From Sporichthyaceae bacterium (lineage in GTDB: Bacteria; Actinomycetota; Actinomycetes; Sporichthyales; Sporichthyaceae): 39,739 nucleotides of DNA. A model generated the notes under the pieces. That model did not search any database. It worked only from the letters and a program-made list of their open reading frames with translations, and was not told where the DNA came from. The DNA lies in NCBI GenBank assembly GCA_036493475.1, contig DASXPS010000059.1, positions 1 through 39,739 of the forward strand. Reading direction: 5' to 3'. The position numbers and the translations under genes are program-made. This document shows positions 16,537 through 24,013 of this stretch, piece after piece (the stretch's first letter is position 1; each line of letters opens with the position of its first letter).

Positions 16537-17881
16537 TACGCGTCTCCGGGGTCCTGTGCTTCTCAGGCGTGAAGGCAAAATCGAGGTGCGTGATCCCGCG
16601 CATGAAGTTCGTACCGAGGTATGTCGGGTTCGACGCCTTGAAGTCCGGGATCCGGGTGAGGATCTCGAAGAACAGCGCCCGCAGCATCGACTTCGCCAGG
16701 TTGCTGCCGAGGCAGAAGTGTACGCCGCCACCCCCGAACCCACAGTGCGGGTTCGGGTCGCGAGCGAGGTTCATCTCCCCCGGGTTCTCGAACGCCGTCT
16801 CGTCCCGGTTGCCCGAGCCGTAGAAGAACACCACCTTGTCGCCGGGCATGATCTGCTGCCCACACAACTCGGTCTCCACGATCGCGGTGCGCCGGAAGGT
16901 CATCACCACCGTGCCGAAGCGGATGAACTCCTCGATCGCGCCGTCGATGCGGCCCTCGAAATCCTCCATCAGCCAGGCGCGTTGTTCGGGCTGACTGGTC
17001 ATGCCCAACACGGCGTAGCTCGAGGTGTGCTTGGTGGTGTCGGTGGCGGCCACCGACATCAGCACGAAGAACGCTCCCAGTTGCGCCTCGTCCAACTTCT
17101 CGCCGTCGATCTCGGCCTGCACCAGCGCGGTGAACAGGTCATCGGTGGGGTTGCGCAGCCGCTCCTCGTACATCTCCCCGGCGATCTCGTGCAGCATCGA
17201 GGCGGCCTCGATCTGCACCTCGTCCGGCGCGCGACCCTGCAGGATCTCCGGGTCCGCCCAGGCGACGATGCCCTGGGCGGCGGTGATGGTGTCCTCCCAC
17301 CGGTCCCGGGGCACGCCCATGATCTCGCAGAAGGTGATCATGGGCAGTTTCTCGGCCAGGTCGACAGCGAAGTCGATCCGGCCCGCCTGCGCGATGTCGT
17401 CCACCAGCTGCTTGGCCGTCTGCCTGATCTTGTCCTCCATGCGCCGCACCTGCTTGGGCGTGAACGCGCTGGAGACCAGCTTGCGCAGCTTGTTGTGCAT
17501 CGGGTTGTCCATGGCCAGGAACGACTGCGTCATGGTCAGGAAGATCTTGGGCAGCATGTCGAAAATGACGCCCTGACCGGAGATGTAGACCTCGGAGTTC
17601 CGGCTGACCTCGTTGATCTCCTTCAACCGGGTCAACGCCCAATAGCCGGGGTCGTCGGGGTCCGGGGTCACCGCGTCCTCGACCGGTCGCTGCCAGGACA
17701 CCGGGCGCTGCTCGCGCAGCATGCGGAAGTGCTTGTCCTGCTCCGCGAACTCCATCTTCCAGAACGCCGAGGACGACACGTCGATCTCGTCGTAGTCGGG
17801 CTTGTTCTCCGACGTGGCCGGGAGAAAGGCGGTGTCGTCACCCTCGTCCCAGTCAACCTCGTCGATCAGGGCGTTGCTCAT
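16529..17881 (-). CDS. cytochrome P450, possible sterol/lipid hydroxylase
   Basis: Start ATG 17881 (MSNALIDEVDW) with GAGGAG 7 nt upstream gives 450 residues; a frame extension of 20 codons has no ribosome site. The I-helix segment is SVAATDTTKH, the ExxR motif is EEFIRF, and the heme loop is FGGGGVHFCLGSNLAK with the axial Cys in HFCLG. The length and heme-loop wording are like the mycobacterial CYP124/125/142 group that oxidises steroid side chains and branched lipids. The adjacent SCP2-like lipid-binding protein supports a hydrophobic substrate, but neither proves it. Electrons probably come from the overlapping ferredoxin. Confidence 0.93.
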   Translation of the reverse strand: MSNALIDEVDWDEGDDTAFLPATSENKPDYDEIDVSSSAFWKMEFAEQDKHFRMLREQRPVSWQRPVEDAVTPDPDDPGYWALTRLKEINEVSRNSEVYISGQGVIFDMLPKIFLTMTQSFLAMDNPMHNKLRKLVSSAFTPKQVRRMEDKIRQTAKQLVDDIAQAGRIDFAVDLAEKLPMITFCEIMGVPRDRWEDTITAAQGIVAWADPEILQGRAPDEVQIEAASMLHEIAGEMYEERLRNPTDDLFTALVQAEIDGEKLDEAQLGAFFVLMSVAATDTTKHTSSYAVLGMTSQPEQRAWLMEDFEGRIDGAIEEFIRFGTVVMTFRRTAIVETELCGQQIMPGDKVVFFYGSGNRDETAFENPGEMNLARDPNPHCGFGGGGVHFCLGSNLAKSMLRALFFEILTRIPDFKASNPTYLGTNFMRGITHLDFAFTPEKHRTPETRSA

Positions 17882-17915
17882 CGATGGGCTCCTCGCGACG
17901 GGATGCCCGCGGAGT

Positions 17916-18314
17916 TCAGCTGCCGCCGTCCTTCTCGGCAACGAGCTCGCGGTACATCGGGAACAACGGCTTGGTCAGCGGCACCAGCTTGAGGATCTTG
18001 TTGACCGGCCCCTTGGCCTTGACCTGACCCTTGGCCAGACCCACGGCGAGGTTGTAGTCGCCCCGCCAGAACTTGTCCGCGATATCCGCGGGCATGGCCA
18101 GGGTGACGTCCGCGGCGTCCTCCACCGGACCGGCGACGACCTGCATCGGGTCGCGCATGATGACGTTCATCTCGACGTCGGGGTCGGTGTAGAGCACGCG
18201 CATCACGAGATTCGCGGCCTTCATCTTCTCCCCGACCTCCGGGTGGTCGGCAGCCAGACGGAAAACGCCGCCGATGTACTTGTCGACCTCATTGGCGTCC
18301 GCGAAGTACGGCAT
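17916..18314 (-). CDS. SCP2-like sterol-carrier domain protein
   Basis: Start ATG 18314 (MPYFADANEVDKYIGGV) with AGAGGAG 8 nt upstream; the frame runs 19 codons further without a good start. The 132-residue product has the SCP2 fold: FRLAADHPEV, AANLVMRVLYTDPDVEMNV, ADVTLAMPADIADKFWRGDYN and QVKAKGPVNKILKL. SCP2-like proteins bind hydrophobic ligands in a tunnel. It is 34 nt upstream of the P450 and co-oriented, so the three-gene order SCP2 / P450 / ferredoxin suggests substrate delivery to the oxygenase. This is contextual inference. Confidence 0.88.
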   Translation of the reverse strand: MPYFADANEVDKYIGGVFRLAADHPEVGEKMKAANLVMRVLYTDPDVEMNVIMRDPMQVVAGPVEDAADVTLAMPADIADKFWRGDYNLAVGLAKGQVKAKGPVNKILKLVPLTKPLFPMYRELVAEKDGGS

Positions 18315-18485
18315 GGGAGGTGCTCCTCTCGGAGCCCGGGGACCGCAGCCGGGGTGGCGGGGCGGAAACACCGGGCGTCAGACAGAATTCAACAGGAATG
18401 CGCAGGTCGCAATGCGAGAGGGGCACCGCCTCCGTCGTCCGACAGAGGCATTTCTGCCCTCCGACAGACGCCGAGGAGTCCGACG

Positions 18486-19334
18486 ATCGACGCCATTGCC
18501 TATCAGGGTGAGCCCGGCTCCAACTCGCAGTTGGCTGCCGCACAGGCCTGGCCGGACCATCCGACCGCGCCGTACCCCACGTTCGAGGACGTGTTCACCG
18601 CGCTGATCGAGGGTGACGTGGACCGGGCGCTGATCCCGATCGAGAACTCGCTGGCGGGCCGGGTGGCCGACATCCACCACCTGCTGCCCACCTCAGGGCT
18701 CTACATGATCGGCGAGCACTTCCTGCCCATCCAGTTCCACCTGATGGCGCTGCCGGGCGTCACCGTCGAAAAGCTGACCAGCGTGCACTCGCACGTGCAC
18801 GCGCTGGGCCAGTGCCGCAAGGTGATCCGGCGTCTGGGCCTGCGCCCGGTGGTCGCCGGGGACACCGCCGGGGCAGCCCGGGAGATCGCCGAACTCGGCG
18901 ACCCGAGCGCGGCCGCGCTGGCCCCGGAACCGGCCGCGGCGCTGTACGGGCTGGACATCCTGGAGCGCAACGTCGAGGACGAGACGCACAACACCACCCG
19001 GTTCGTGCTGCTGGCCCGCGACCCGATCGACGTCGCGGTGGATCACCCGGAGGTGGTGACCTGTTTCGTGTTCCGGGTGCGCAACATCCCGGCAGCGCTG
19101 TACAAGGCGCTGGGCGGGTTCGCCACCAACGCGGTGAACATGACCAAGCTCGAGTCCTACATGGTCGACGGGCAGTTCAGCGCCACCCAGTTTTACGCCG
19201 AGGTGGACGGCCACCCGAAGAGCCCGCCACTGCGCCGGGCGCTGGAGGAGCTGAGCTTCTTCGCCGCCGAACTGCGCATGCTCGGCACCTTCCCGGCTTC
19301 TCCCCTGCGCCGCGACCTCGTGCTCGGCGGGTAA
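18486..19334 (+). CDS. pheA: prephenate dehydratase with ACT domain, apparent AUC start
   Basis: The product reads IDAIAYQGEPGSNSQLAAAQ, the family N-terminus. It continues through FEDVFTALIEGD, IPIENSLAGRVADIHHLL, HSHVHALGQC and NTTRFVLLA (the catalytic TRF motif), then the ACT regulatory domain (about 190-265, FRVRNIPAALYKALGGFATN). It dehydrates and decarboxylates prephenate to phenylpyruvate for phenylalanine, and the ACT domain suggests feedback by Phe. No ATG, GTG, TTG or CTG is found in frame near this N-terminus. The best-placed start is ATC at 18486, 7 nt after GAGGAG (18473-18478). Starting there yields 282 residues with two residues before IAYQGE, as in relatives. A base error or mutation of ATG is an alternative. 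The frame extends to 17802, which is not coding. Confidence 0.9.
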   Translation: MDAIAYQGEPGSNSQLAAAQAWPDHPTAPYPTFEDVFTALIEGDVDRALIPIENSLAGRVADIHHLLPTSGLYMIGEHFLPIQFHLMALPGVTVEKLTSVHSHVHALGQCRKVIRRLGLRPVVAGDTAGAAREIAELGDPSAAALAPEPAAALYGLDILERNVEDETHNTTRFVLLARDPIDVAVDHPEVVTCFVFRVRNIPAALYKALGGFATNAVNMTKLESYMVDGQFSATQFYAEVDGHPKSPPLRRALEELSFFAAELRMLGTFPASPLRRDLVLGG

Positions 19335-19344
19335 GAATGAACAG

Positions 19345-19602
19345 GTGAAGGACGCCCGGGTACCGCGACCGCGTCGCCGGCGGGGGCAACCGCCGGCGTA
19401 TGACGTGGTCACGCCGACGCCGAGCCAGGAGCACCTGGAGAACATTCGGCGGCGGCAGAAGCGCTACTACCGGGTCATGGTGCCGTGCATCATCCTGGTG
19501 GCGTTCGGCTTCTTTGTGCCGGCTCCCACCCCGATCCGCCTGGTCGCCTTGGGCATCGCCGCGGTCATGCCGCCGATCGCGGCGATCGTCGGCAATATAT
19601 GA
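19345..19602 (+). CDS. small DUF3099-like membrane protein
   Basis: The 85-residue protein has a basic N-terminal third (VPRPRRRRG), RRRQKRYYRVM, and two hydrophobic stretches (about 45-61 and 67-83) with MPPIAAIVGN at the end. This layout matches small actinobacterial DUF3099 membrane proteins, of unknown function. The start used is GTG 19345; the ribosome site is weak. It is 10 nt after pheA and co-oriented, so probably in its transcript. It ends 7 nt from the stop of the convergent hydrolase. Confidence 0.7.
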   Translation: MKDARVPRPRRRRGQPPAYDVVTPTPSQEHLENIRRRQKRYYRVMVPCIILVAFGFFVPAPTPIRLVALGIAAVMPPIAAIVGNI

Positions 19603-19609
19603 TGACCCG

Positions 19610-20416
19610 TCAGGCCGCGGCCGCCTCGATCCGGTCGGTGAACTCCAGCACGGTGCGGGCAACCAGTTCCGGGTTGTCGTAGATCGGCACGTGCCCGGCG
19701 CCGGTCAGCCGCACCAGATCCACGTTGGGCAGCAGGGCCTGGTAGGGCACCCCGTAGCGCTCCCAGGGAATCGTGCGGTCCTTGATCGGCCAGGCGATCC
19801 GCACCGGGCAGTCCTGCGGCATGGTCAGCTTGGCCAGCGAGCCCGTGCTGGTGAGGTTCTCCAGCAGCCCGTCGAGGATGGTGCACGCGGCGAGGTCTTC
19901 GAACATGCCGGTCATCTCCTCGGCCGGGACCAGGTCGGCACGGTCCATCGCCTGGCGGAACAACGCCCTGCGCACCCCGGGACGGGCGGTCAGCTTGTGC
20001 ACCCAAGGCTTGTTGCTGCGCCGGGCCAGCTTGAGCAGCCGGCCCACCCGGGCCAGGTCCCGCGGTTTGGTCCAGCAACCGGCCGGCGCGAACGCGACCA
20101 CAGACGCGCCCCGGCCGCGCTGGCCGAGTTCCAACGCCAGCCAACCGCCGAGGGAGTTGCCGACCAGGTGGGCGCGCTTGACGCCCGCCTCGTCGAGTTG
20201 CTTCTCCATGTCGTCGGCCAGCATCTCGATGCCGACCGGCCCGGCCGGGATGGCCGTCCCGCCATGGTGCCCGGCCATGGTCACCGCCAGCACCTCGTGG
20301 TTGCGCGCCAGCAACGGGATCACCGGCCGCCAGGTCCGCCACGACCCGTTCAGCCCGTGCAAGAGCACGATCGGGGTGCCGCTGCCCTCGCGATGCAGGT
20401 GCGTCAGTTCGGCCAC
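19610..20416 (-). CDS. alpha/beta hydrolase
   Basis: Start GTG 20416 (VAELTHLHREGSGTPIVLLHG) with GAGAGGAG 5 nt upstream gives 268 residues. The frame continues to 20656 but overlaps the divergent hydrolase gene. Features are VLLHGLNGS (oxyanion loop), GNSLGGWLAL (nucleophile Ser in G-x-S-x-G), DRTIPW (acid region) and GAGHVPIYDNP (catalytic His). It is a cytoplasmic serine hydrolase of the lipase/epoxide hydrolase-like superfamily, with no substrate clue. It is divergent from the dehalogenase-like gene at a 70-nt spacer. Confidence 0.88.
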   Translation of the reverse strand: MAELTHLHREGSGTPIVLLHGLNGSWRTWRPVIPLLARNHEVLAVTMAGHHGGTAIPAGPVGIEMLADDMEKQLDEAGVKRAHLVGNSLGGWLALELGQRGRGASVVAFAPAGCWTKPRDLARVGRLLKLARRSNKPWVHKLTARPGVRRALFRQAMDRADLVPAEEMTGMFEDLAACTILDGLLENLTSTGSLAKLTMPQDCPVRIAWPIKDRTIPWERYGVPYQALLPNVDLVRLTGAGHVPIYDNPELVARTVLEFTDRIEAAAA

Positions 20417-20486
20417 GGTGGCTCCTCTCCGCGGCCGACGGTCGGCCTGTGCCGGACACCGTAGCCGGACCCGTACCGTGAGCCCC

Positions 20487-21368
20487 ATGAGCGGGTTGTT
20501 GGACACATTCGAGCGGCGCACGATCCGCACCCCGGACACCGAGATCGCGGTGCGGGTGGCGGGCCAGGGACCGGGGTTGTTGTTACTGCACGGGTACCCG
20601 CAGACGGGGGTGATGTGGCACCACATCGCTCCGCGGCTGGCCGAGCGGTTCACCACGGTGGTACCCGATCTGCGCGGTTACGGCGCCAGCGGCAAGCCGA
20701 ACGGATCGCCCGGCGGTTCGCTGTACAGCAAGCGAGTGATGGCGGCCGACCAGGTCGCGGTGATGCGTGAGCTCGGCTTCGAGCAGTTCGCGCTGGTCGG
20801 GCACGACCGGGGCGCGCGGGTCGGGCACCGGCTGACGCTGGATCACCCCGACGCGGTGGTGCGCCTGGCGGTGCTGGACATCGTGCCCACCCGACACGTG
20901 TTCCGCTGCGCGGACGAGATCATGGCCCGGGTGTACTTCCACTGGTTCTTCCTCAGCCAACAGTTCGATCTGCCGGAGCGGCTGATCGGCGCCGACCCGG
21001 AGTACTTCCTGCGCTGGTGCTTGAGCCGGTGGAGCTCGGACGAGGCCACCTTTCACCCGGACGCGTTCGCGGAGTATCTGCACGCGTTCGTGCAGCCGGA
21101 CACCGTGCACGCCACCTGCGAGGACTACCGGGCCGGGGCCGGCATCGACCTCGAGCACGACGAGGCCGATCTGGACCAGCGCATCAGCTGCCCGGTGCTG
21201 GCGTTGTGGGGCGCGAACGGGTTCGTCGGCCGGGCCTACGACCCGCTCGCCGTGTGGCGGGAACGCGGCACCGACGTGCGCGGGCACAGCGTGCCCGGCG
21301 GCCATTTCCTGCCGGAGGAAGCACCCGAGGAGACCCTCGCGGCCCTGCTCCCCTTCCTTACGGAGTAG
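20487..21368 (+). CDS. alpha/beta hydrolase resembling haloacetate dehalogenase
   Basis: The 293-residue protein (MSGLLDTFERRTIRT) has LLLHGYPQTG, DLRGYGASGKP and the Asp nucleophile box GHDRGARVGHR, in which D-R-x-x-R gives the nucleophile plus two Arg that bind the substrate carboxylate in fluoroacetate dehalogenase. The His-Trp pair (YFHWFFL), the acid-region LDIVPT and the C-terminal GGHFLPEE His are also in the expected order. FAcD-type enzymes hydrolyse haloacetates, but many homologues lack fluoroacetate activity, so halide specificity is only likely. There is no clear ribosome site before the ATG at 20487. Its 3' end overlaps the convergent membrane-anchored gene by 11 nt. Confidence 0.85.
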   Translation: MSGLLDTFERRTIRTPDTEIAVRVAGQGPGLLLLHGYPQTGVMWHHIAPRLAERFTTVVPDLRGYGASGKPNGSPGGSLYSKRVMAADQVAVMRELGFEQFALVGHDRGARVGHRLTLDHPDAVVRLAVLDIVPTRHVFRCADEIMARVYFHWFFLSQQFDLPERLIGADPEYFLRWCLSRWSSDEATFHPDAFAEYLHAFVQPDTVHATCEDYRAGAGIDLEHDEADLDQRISCPVLALWGANGFVGRAYDPLAVWRERGTDVRGHSVPGGHFLPEEAPEETLAALLPFLTE

Positions 21369-21921
21369 GCGAAGCCGTCGCCGTAGGGGTGGCGCTCGTG
21401 GACCGGCTCGCGGTGTCCGACGGTGTCGGACCCGGGCCGCTGGACGCGGTCGCGGTCGGCGTCGGGGTCGGTGCTGGCGAAGTGGTCGGCGTCGTCACCG
21501 GGCGCCCCGCGAACACGTCGGTGATCATCATCGCCATCCGACCCGCCGCCTCACCGAACGCCGGGCCGCCCTTGTCCTGACGTCCCGTCAGATCAGTAAG
21601 GGCCTGGAGCACGACGCGCCGCTGTCCGGAGTCGACCCACGGCGCCCGGTCGAACTCGTCGGCCAGTTCCCGCGCGGTGCGGGCCAGCACCAGGTCGGTG
21701 CCGCCGGCGCCCACCGAGGTGGCCTCGGCGTGCAGGCTGATCACCTGCAGCCCGGAGGCGGTGTCCTTGGCGTCGTTGCGCACACTCGCGACCCGGTCGT
21801 CCACGGTCGGCGCGGACAACCGCCCGAGGCCGGCTCCGATTCCCAGCCCCACCACCGCCGTGGCCGTGGCGATCAGCGCCAGTCGCCGACGGCGGCGGGA
21901 CTGCGGAACGTAGAGCGCCAT
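21358..21921 (-). CDS. small anchored protein with Pro/Thr/Ser tail
   Basis: Start ATG 21921 (MALYVPQSRRRRRL), with GGGAG 5 nt upstream, gives 187 residues. A basic N-terminus is followed by one transmembrane segment (about 15-33) and then an extracellular helical part, including SGLQVISLHAEATSVG and QALTDLTG. The tail, from about 140, is rich in Pro, Thr and Ser (TPTTSPAPTPTPTATAS). It is the last gene of the EfeU-HyuA operon, 2 nt from the HyuA stop. I do not recognise the family. Position suggests a cell-surface role linked to the operon. Confidence 0.75.
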   Translation of the reverse strand: MALYVPQSRRRRRLALIATATAVVGLGIGAGLGRLSAPTVDDRVASVRNDAKDTASGLQVISLHAEATSVGAGGTDLVLARTARELADEFDRAPWVDSGQRRVVLQALTDLTGRQDKGGPAFGEAAGRMAMMITDVFAGRPVTTPTTSPAPTPTPTATASSGPGPTPSDTASRSTSATPTATASPTP

Positions 21922-21923
21922 GA

Positions 21924-24008
21924 CTACTCCCTGCCGACGATCACGGTGAAGTCCGCGCCGGGCGGACACAGTGCGAGCACGGTGGGCGCGACCTGCGCCG
22001 GGTCGGTCACCGGCACCTGCAGCAGCCGGCTGCCGCTGATCAGCCACACGTCCGGAGTGATGGTCACCGGGCCCATCCGCTTGATGCCCCGGGCGAACAC
22101 GTCGGCCACGCCGGCGCCGGGCTCCGGCGCGTGCACCGCGGCGGAGGACAACAACTCACCCCGCACGTCGATGACCAGATCGGCGAATTGGTCCAGCACC
22201 GCCATCCGCTCGGTGCTCGACCCGCCGTGGCACACCCAGAACTGGCCGACCTGACGGGCCTGCGGGTACCCGCGGTCCAGTGCCACCGCGGCCGCCTCGG
22301 TGGGGTCCGCCGGCGGCCGGCCGGGCATGGCGCCGGACAGCAGGGCCACCGACCCGGTGGCGGTTACCCGCACCGCGCCACGTTCGGCGAGATGTTCCAC
22401 CCGCACGTCCAGGCTGCCCGCGCCGGCTCCCGCGCGCACCGCCTCGTCCTCCACTTCGGCGACCAAGGCGGCCAGCGAGCCGGGATCATCGGTGGCGAAC
22501 GTGCGTTCCCGCTCGGCGCGGATCAGCGACAACGCATCGCCCACCGCGCTGATCACCTCGGCGTTCGCGGGCAACACCAGATCCAACGCCATGGCCCGGG
22601 CCACCGCGCGACCCAGCCCGCCCGCACCGCCACCCACCGCGACCAGCGCCGGGGAGTCGAGGTGGTGCGCGGTGATGACCTGCGTGACCAATTCGCACAA
22701 TGCATCGGTGGACGCGCGCAACATGCGCAGGGCGACCTCGGCACCGGGCAGCCCGAGGAAGCGACCCGCTGCGGTGAACCCGGCCACCGCGGCCTCGGCG
22801 TTGCCCGCGGCGTAGTCCCCCGGGTGCGTCACCTGCAACGCATTGGCCGCACAGGTGTTGGTCAATGCTGCCCGCCGTCCGTCGGCCAACCGCAGCACCA
22901 GATAGTCGGCAGGGTCGCCCGCCCGGGGGGCGATCAGTTCCGCTGACGCGCCGTCAAGTTCCATCGGGGTAAGGAAACACACGTACGGCAGACCGGCGAT
23001 GTGCGCGCTGCGTGGCCCCACGCCGTACACGCCCTTGCGGCCCTTGGTCTTCGCGCGCAGCAGCGAACCGCCCGCCACGCCCAGCACCCGCACGTCCAGT
23101 GCGCGCAACGCGGTGGCGTGACTGGCCACCTGCACGTAGGACAGCGCCGGTCGGCCGCGCCGCACGGCGGCCACGTTGGTGGAGGTGCCGCCGACCTCGA
23201 CGATTACCGCATCAGAAATGCGGGTGGAGCGCAGTGCGCCGGCCACCGAGGCGGCCGGCCCGGAGTACAGCGTGCGGGCCGGTGCTTGCCGGAACCCGGA
23301 CAGGTCGGTGGCCCCGCCGTCGCCGCGCATCACCATCACCGGCCCACCGATACCCGCGGCGGACACCCCGGAGCCGACCACCTCGGCGGTGCGCAGCGCG
23401 ATCGGCAGCACCGAGGCGTTGATGGCCGCGGTGACCGCGCGCAACTCCAGCCCATACAGACCGGTGAGTTCCGCGGAGGTGGTCGCGGGCAGGCCCTGCC
23501 GCAACGCCATGGCGGCGACCATGGCCTCGTTGGTGGTGTCGTCCGGGGCGAACGCCTCCGCAACCGCGATCGCCTTCGCACCCGCCCCGACCAGCCGGGT
23601 CACCGCGGCTGCCGCGGTCTGCTCGTCCAAGGTGGCGACGTCGAGGAACTCGCTGACCAGTGGCAGCGTGCGCCCGGCGGCGAGTTGGATGCGCACGTCC
23701 ACCGTGCGCTTGCGTGCCTTGCGCCGTTCCGCGCCGGTGCTCATGCCGATCATGCCGACGCAGGCCACGTCGCCCTCCAGCAGCGCGTTCACCGCCTGCG
23801 TGGTGGAGTGGGTAACCAGTTCGATGCGGTCCGCGCCGACCTGCCCGGCCAGCGTGGTCACCACCTGCACCACCCCGGCGGCAACGCCGTCGGCGTGGTC
23901 ATGGGTGGTCGGCACCACCGCCTGCGCGACGACGGCACCCACGGCGGTGTCGAACGCGATGGCTTTGGTGAACGTGCCCCCGACGTCCACCCCGACTCGA
24001 ACGCTCAT
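21924..24008 (-). CDS. HyuA-like hydantoinase/oxoprolinase subunit
   Basis: The 694-residue protein begins MSVRVGVDVGGTFTKAIAFD, with the DVGGTFT ATP-binding motif at 8-14 typical of the hydantoinase/oxoprolinase N-terminal domain. It continues with LVTHSTTQAVNALLEGD, VMVMRGDGGA, TLYSGPAASVAGAL and VEVGGTSTNVA, as in HyuA. HyuA proteins work with HyuB to hydrolyse cyclic amides such as 5-oxoproline or hydantoins, or serve as one half of acetone carboxylase-like enzymes. No HyuB-like gene is in the window. The 5-nt gap from the EfeU stop places it firmly in the iron-boxed operon, an unusual neighbour. The ribosome site is weak, so coupling to efeU is likely. Confidence 0.9.
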   Translation of the reverse strand: MSVRVGVDVGGTFTKAIAFDTAVGAVVAQAVVPTTHDHADGVAAGVVQVVTTLAGQVGADRIELVTHSTTQAVNALLEGDVACVGMIGMSTGAERRKARKRTVDVRIQLAAGRTLPLVSEFLDVATLDEQTAAAAVTRLVGAGAKAIAVAEAFAPDDTTNEAMVAAMALRQGLPATTSAELTGLYGLELRAVTAAINASVLPIALRTAEVVGSGVSAAGIGGPVMVMRGDGGATDLSGFRQAPARTLYSGPAASVAGALRSTRISDAVIVEVGGTSTNVAAVRRGRPALSYVQVASHATALRALDVRVLGVAGGSLLRAKTKGRKGVYGVGPRSAHIAGLPYVCFLTPMELDGASAELIAPRAGDPADYLVLRLADGRRAALTNTCAANALQVTHPGDYAAGNAEAAVAGFTAAGRFLGLPGAEVALRMLRASTDALCELVTQVITAHHLDSPALVAVGGGAGGLGRAVARAMALDLVLPANAEVISAVGDALSLIRAERERTFATDDPGSLAALVAEVEDEAVRAGAGAGSLDVRVEHLAERGAVRVTATGSVALLSGAMPGRPPADPTEAAAVALDRGYPQARQVGQFWVCHGGSSTERMAVLDQFADLVIDVRGELLSSAAVHAPEPGAGVADVFARGIKRMGPVTITPDVWLISGSRLLQVPVTDPAQVAPTVLALCPPGADFTVIVGRE

Positions 24009-24013
24009 CGCCT

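Noticed and set aside
17802-18485. 228-codon upstream extension of prephenate dehydratase
   Set aside because: It overlaps the SCP2 gene and the P450 start on the other strand, has no family similarity, and the family N-terminus lies at 18486.
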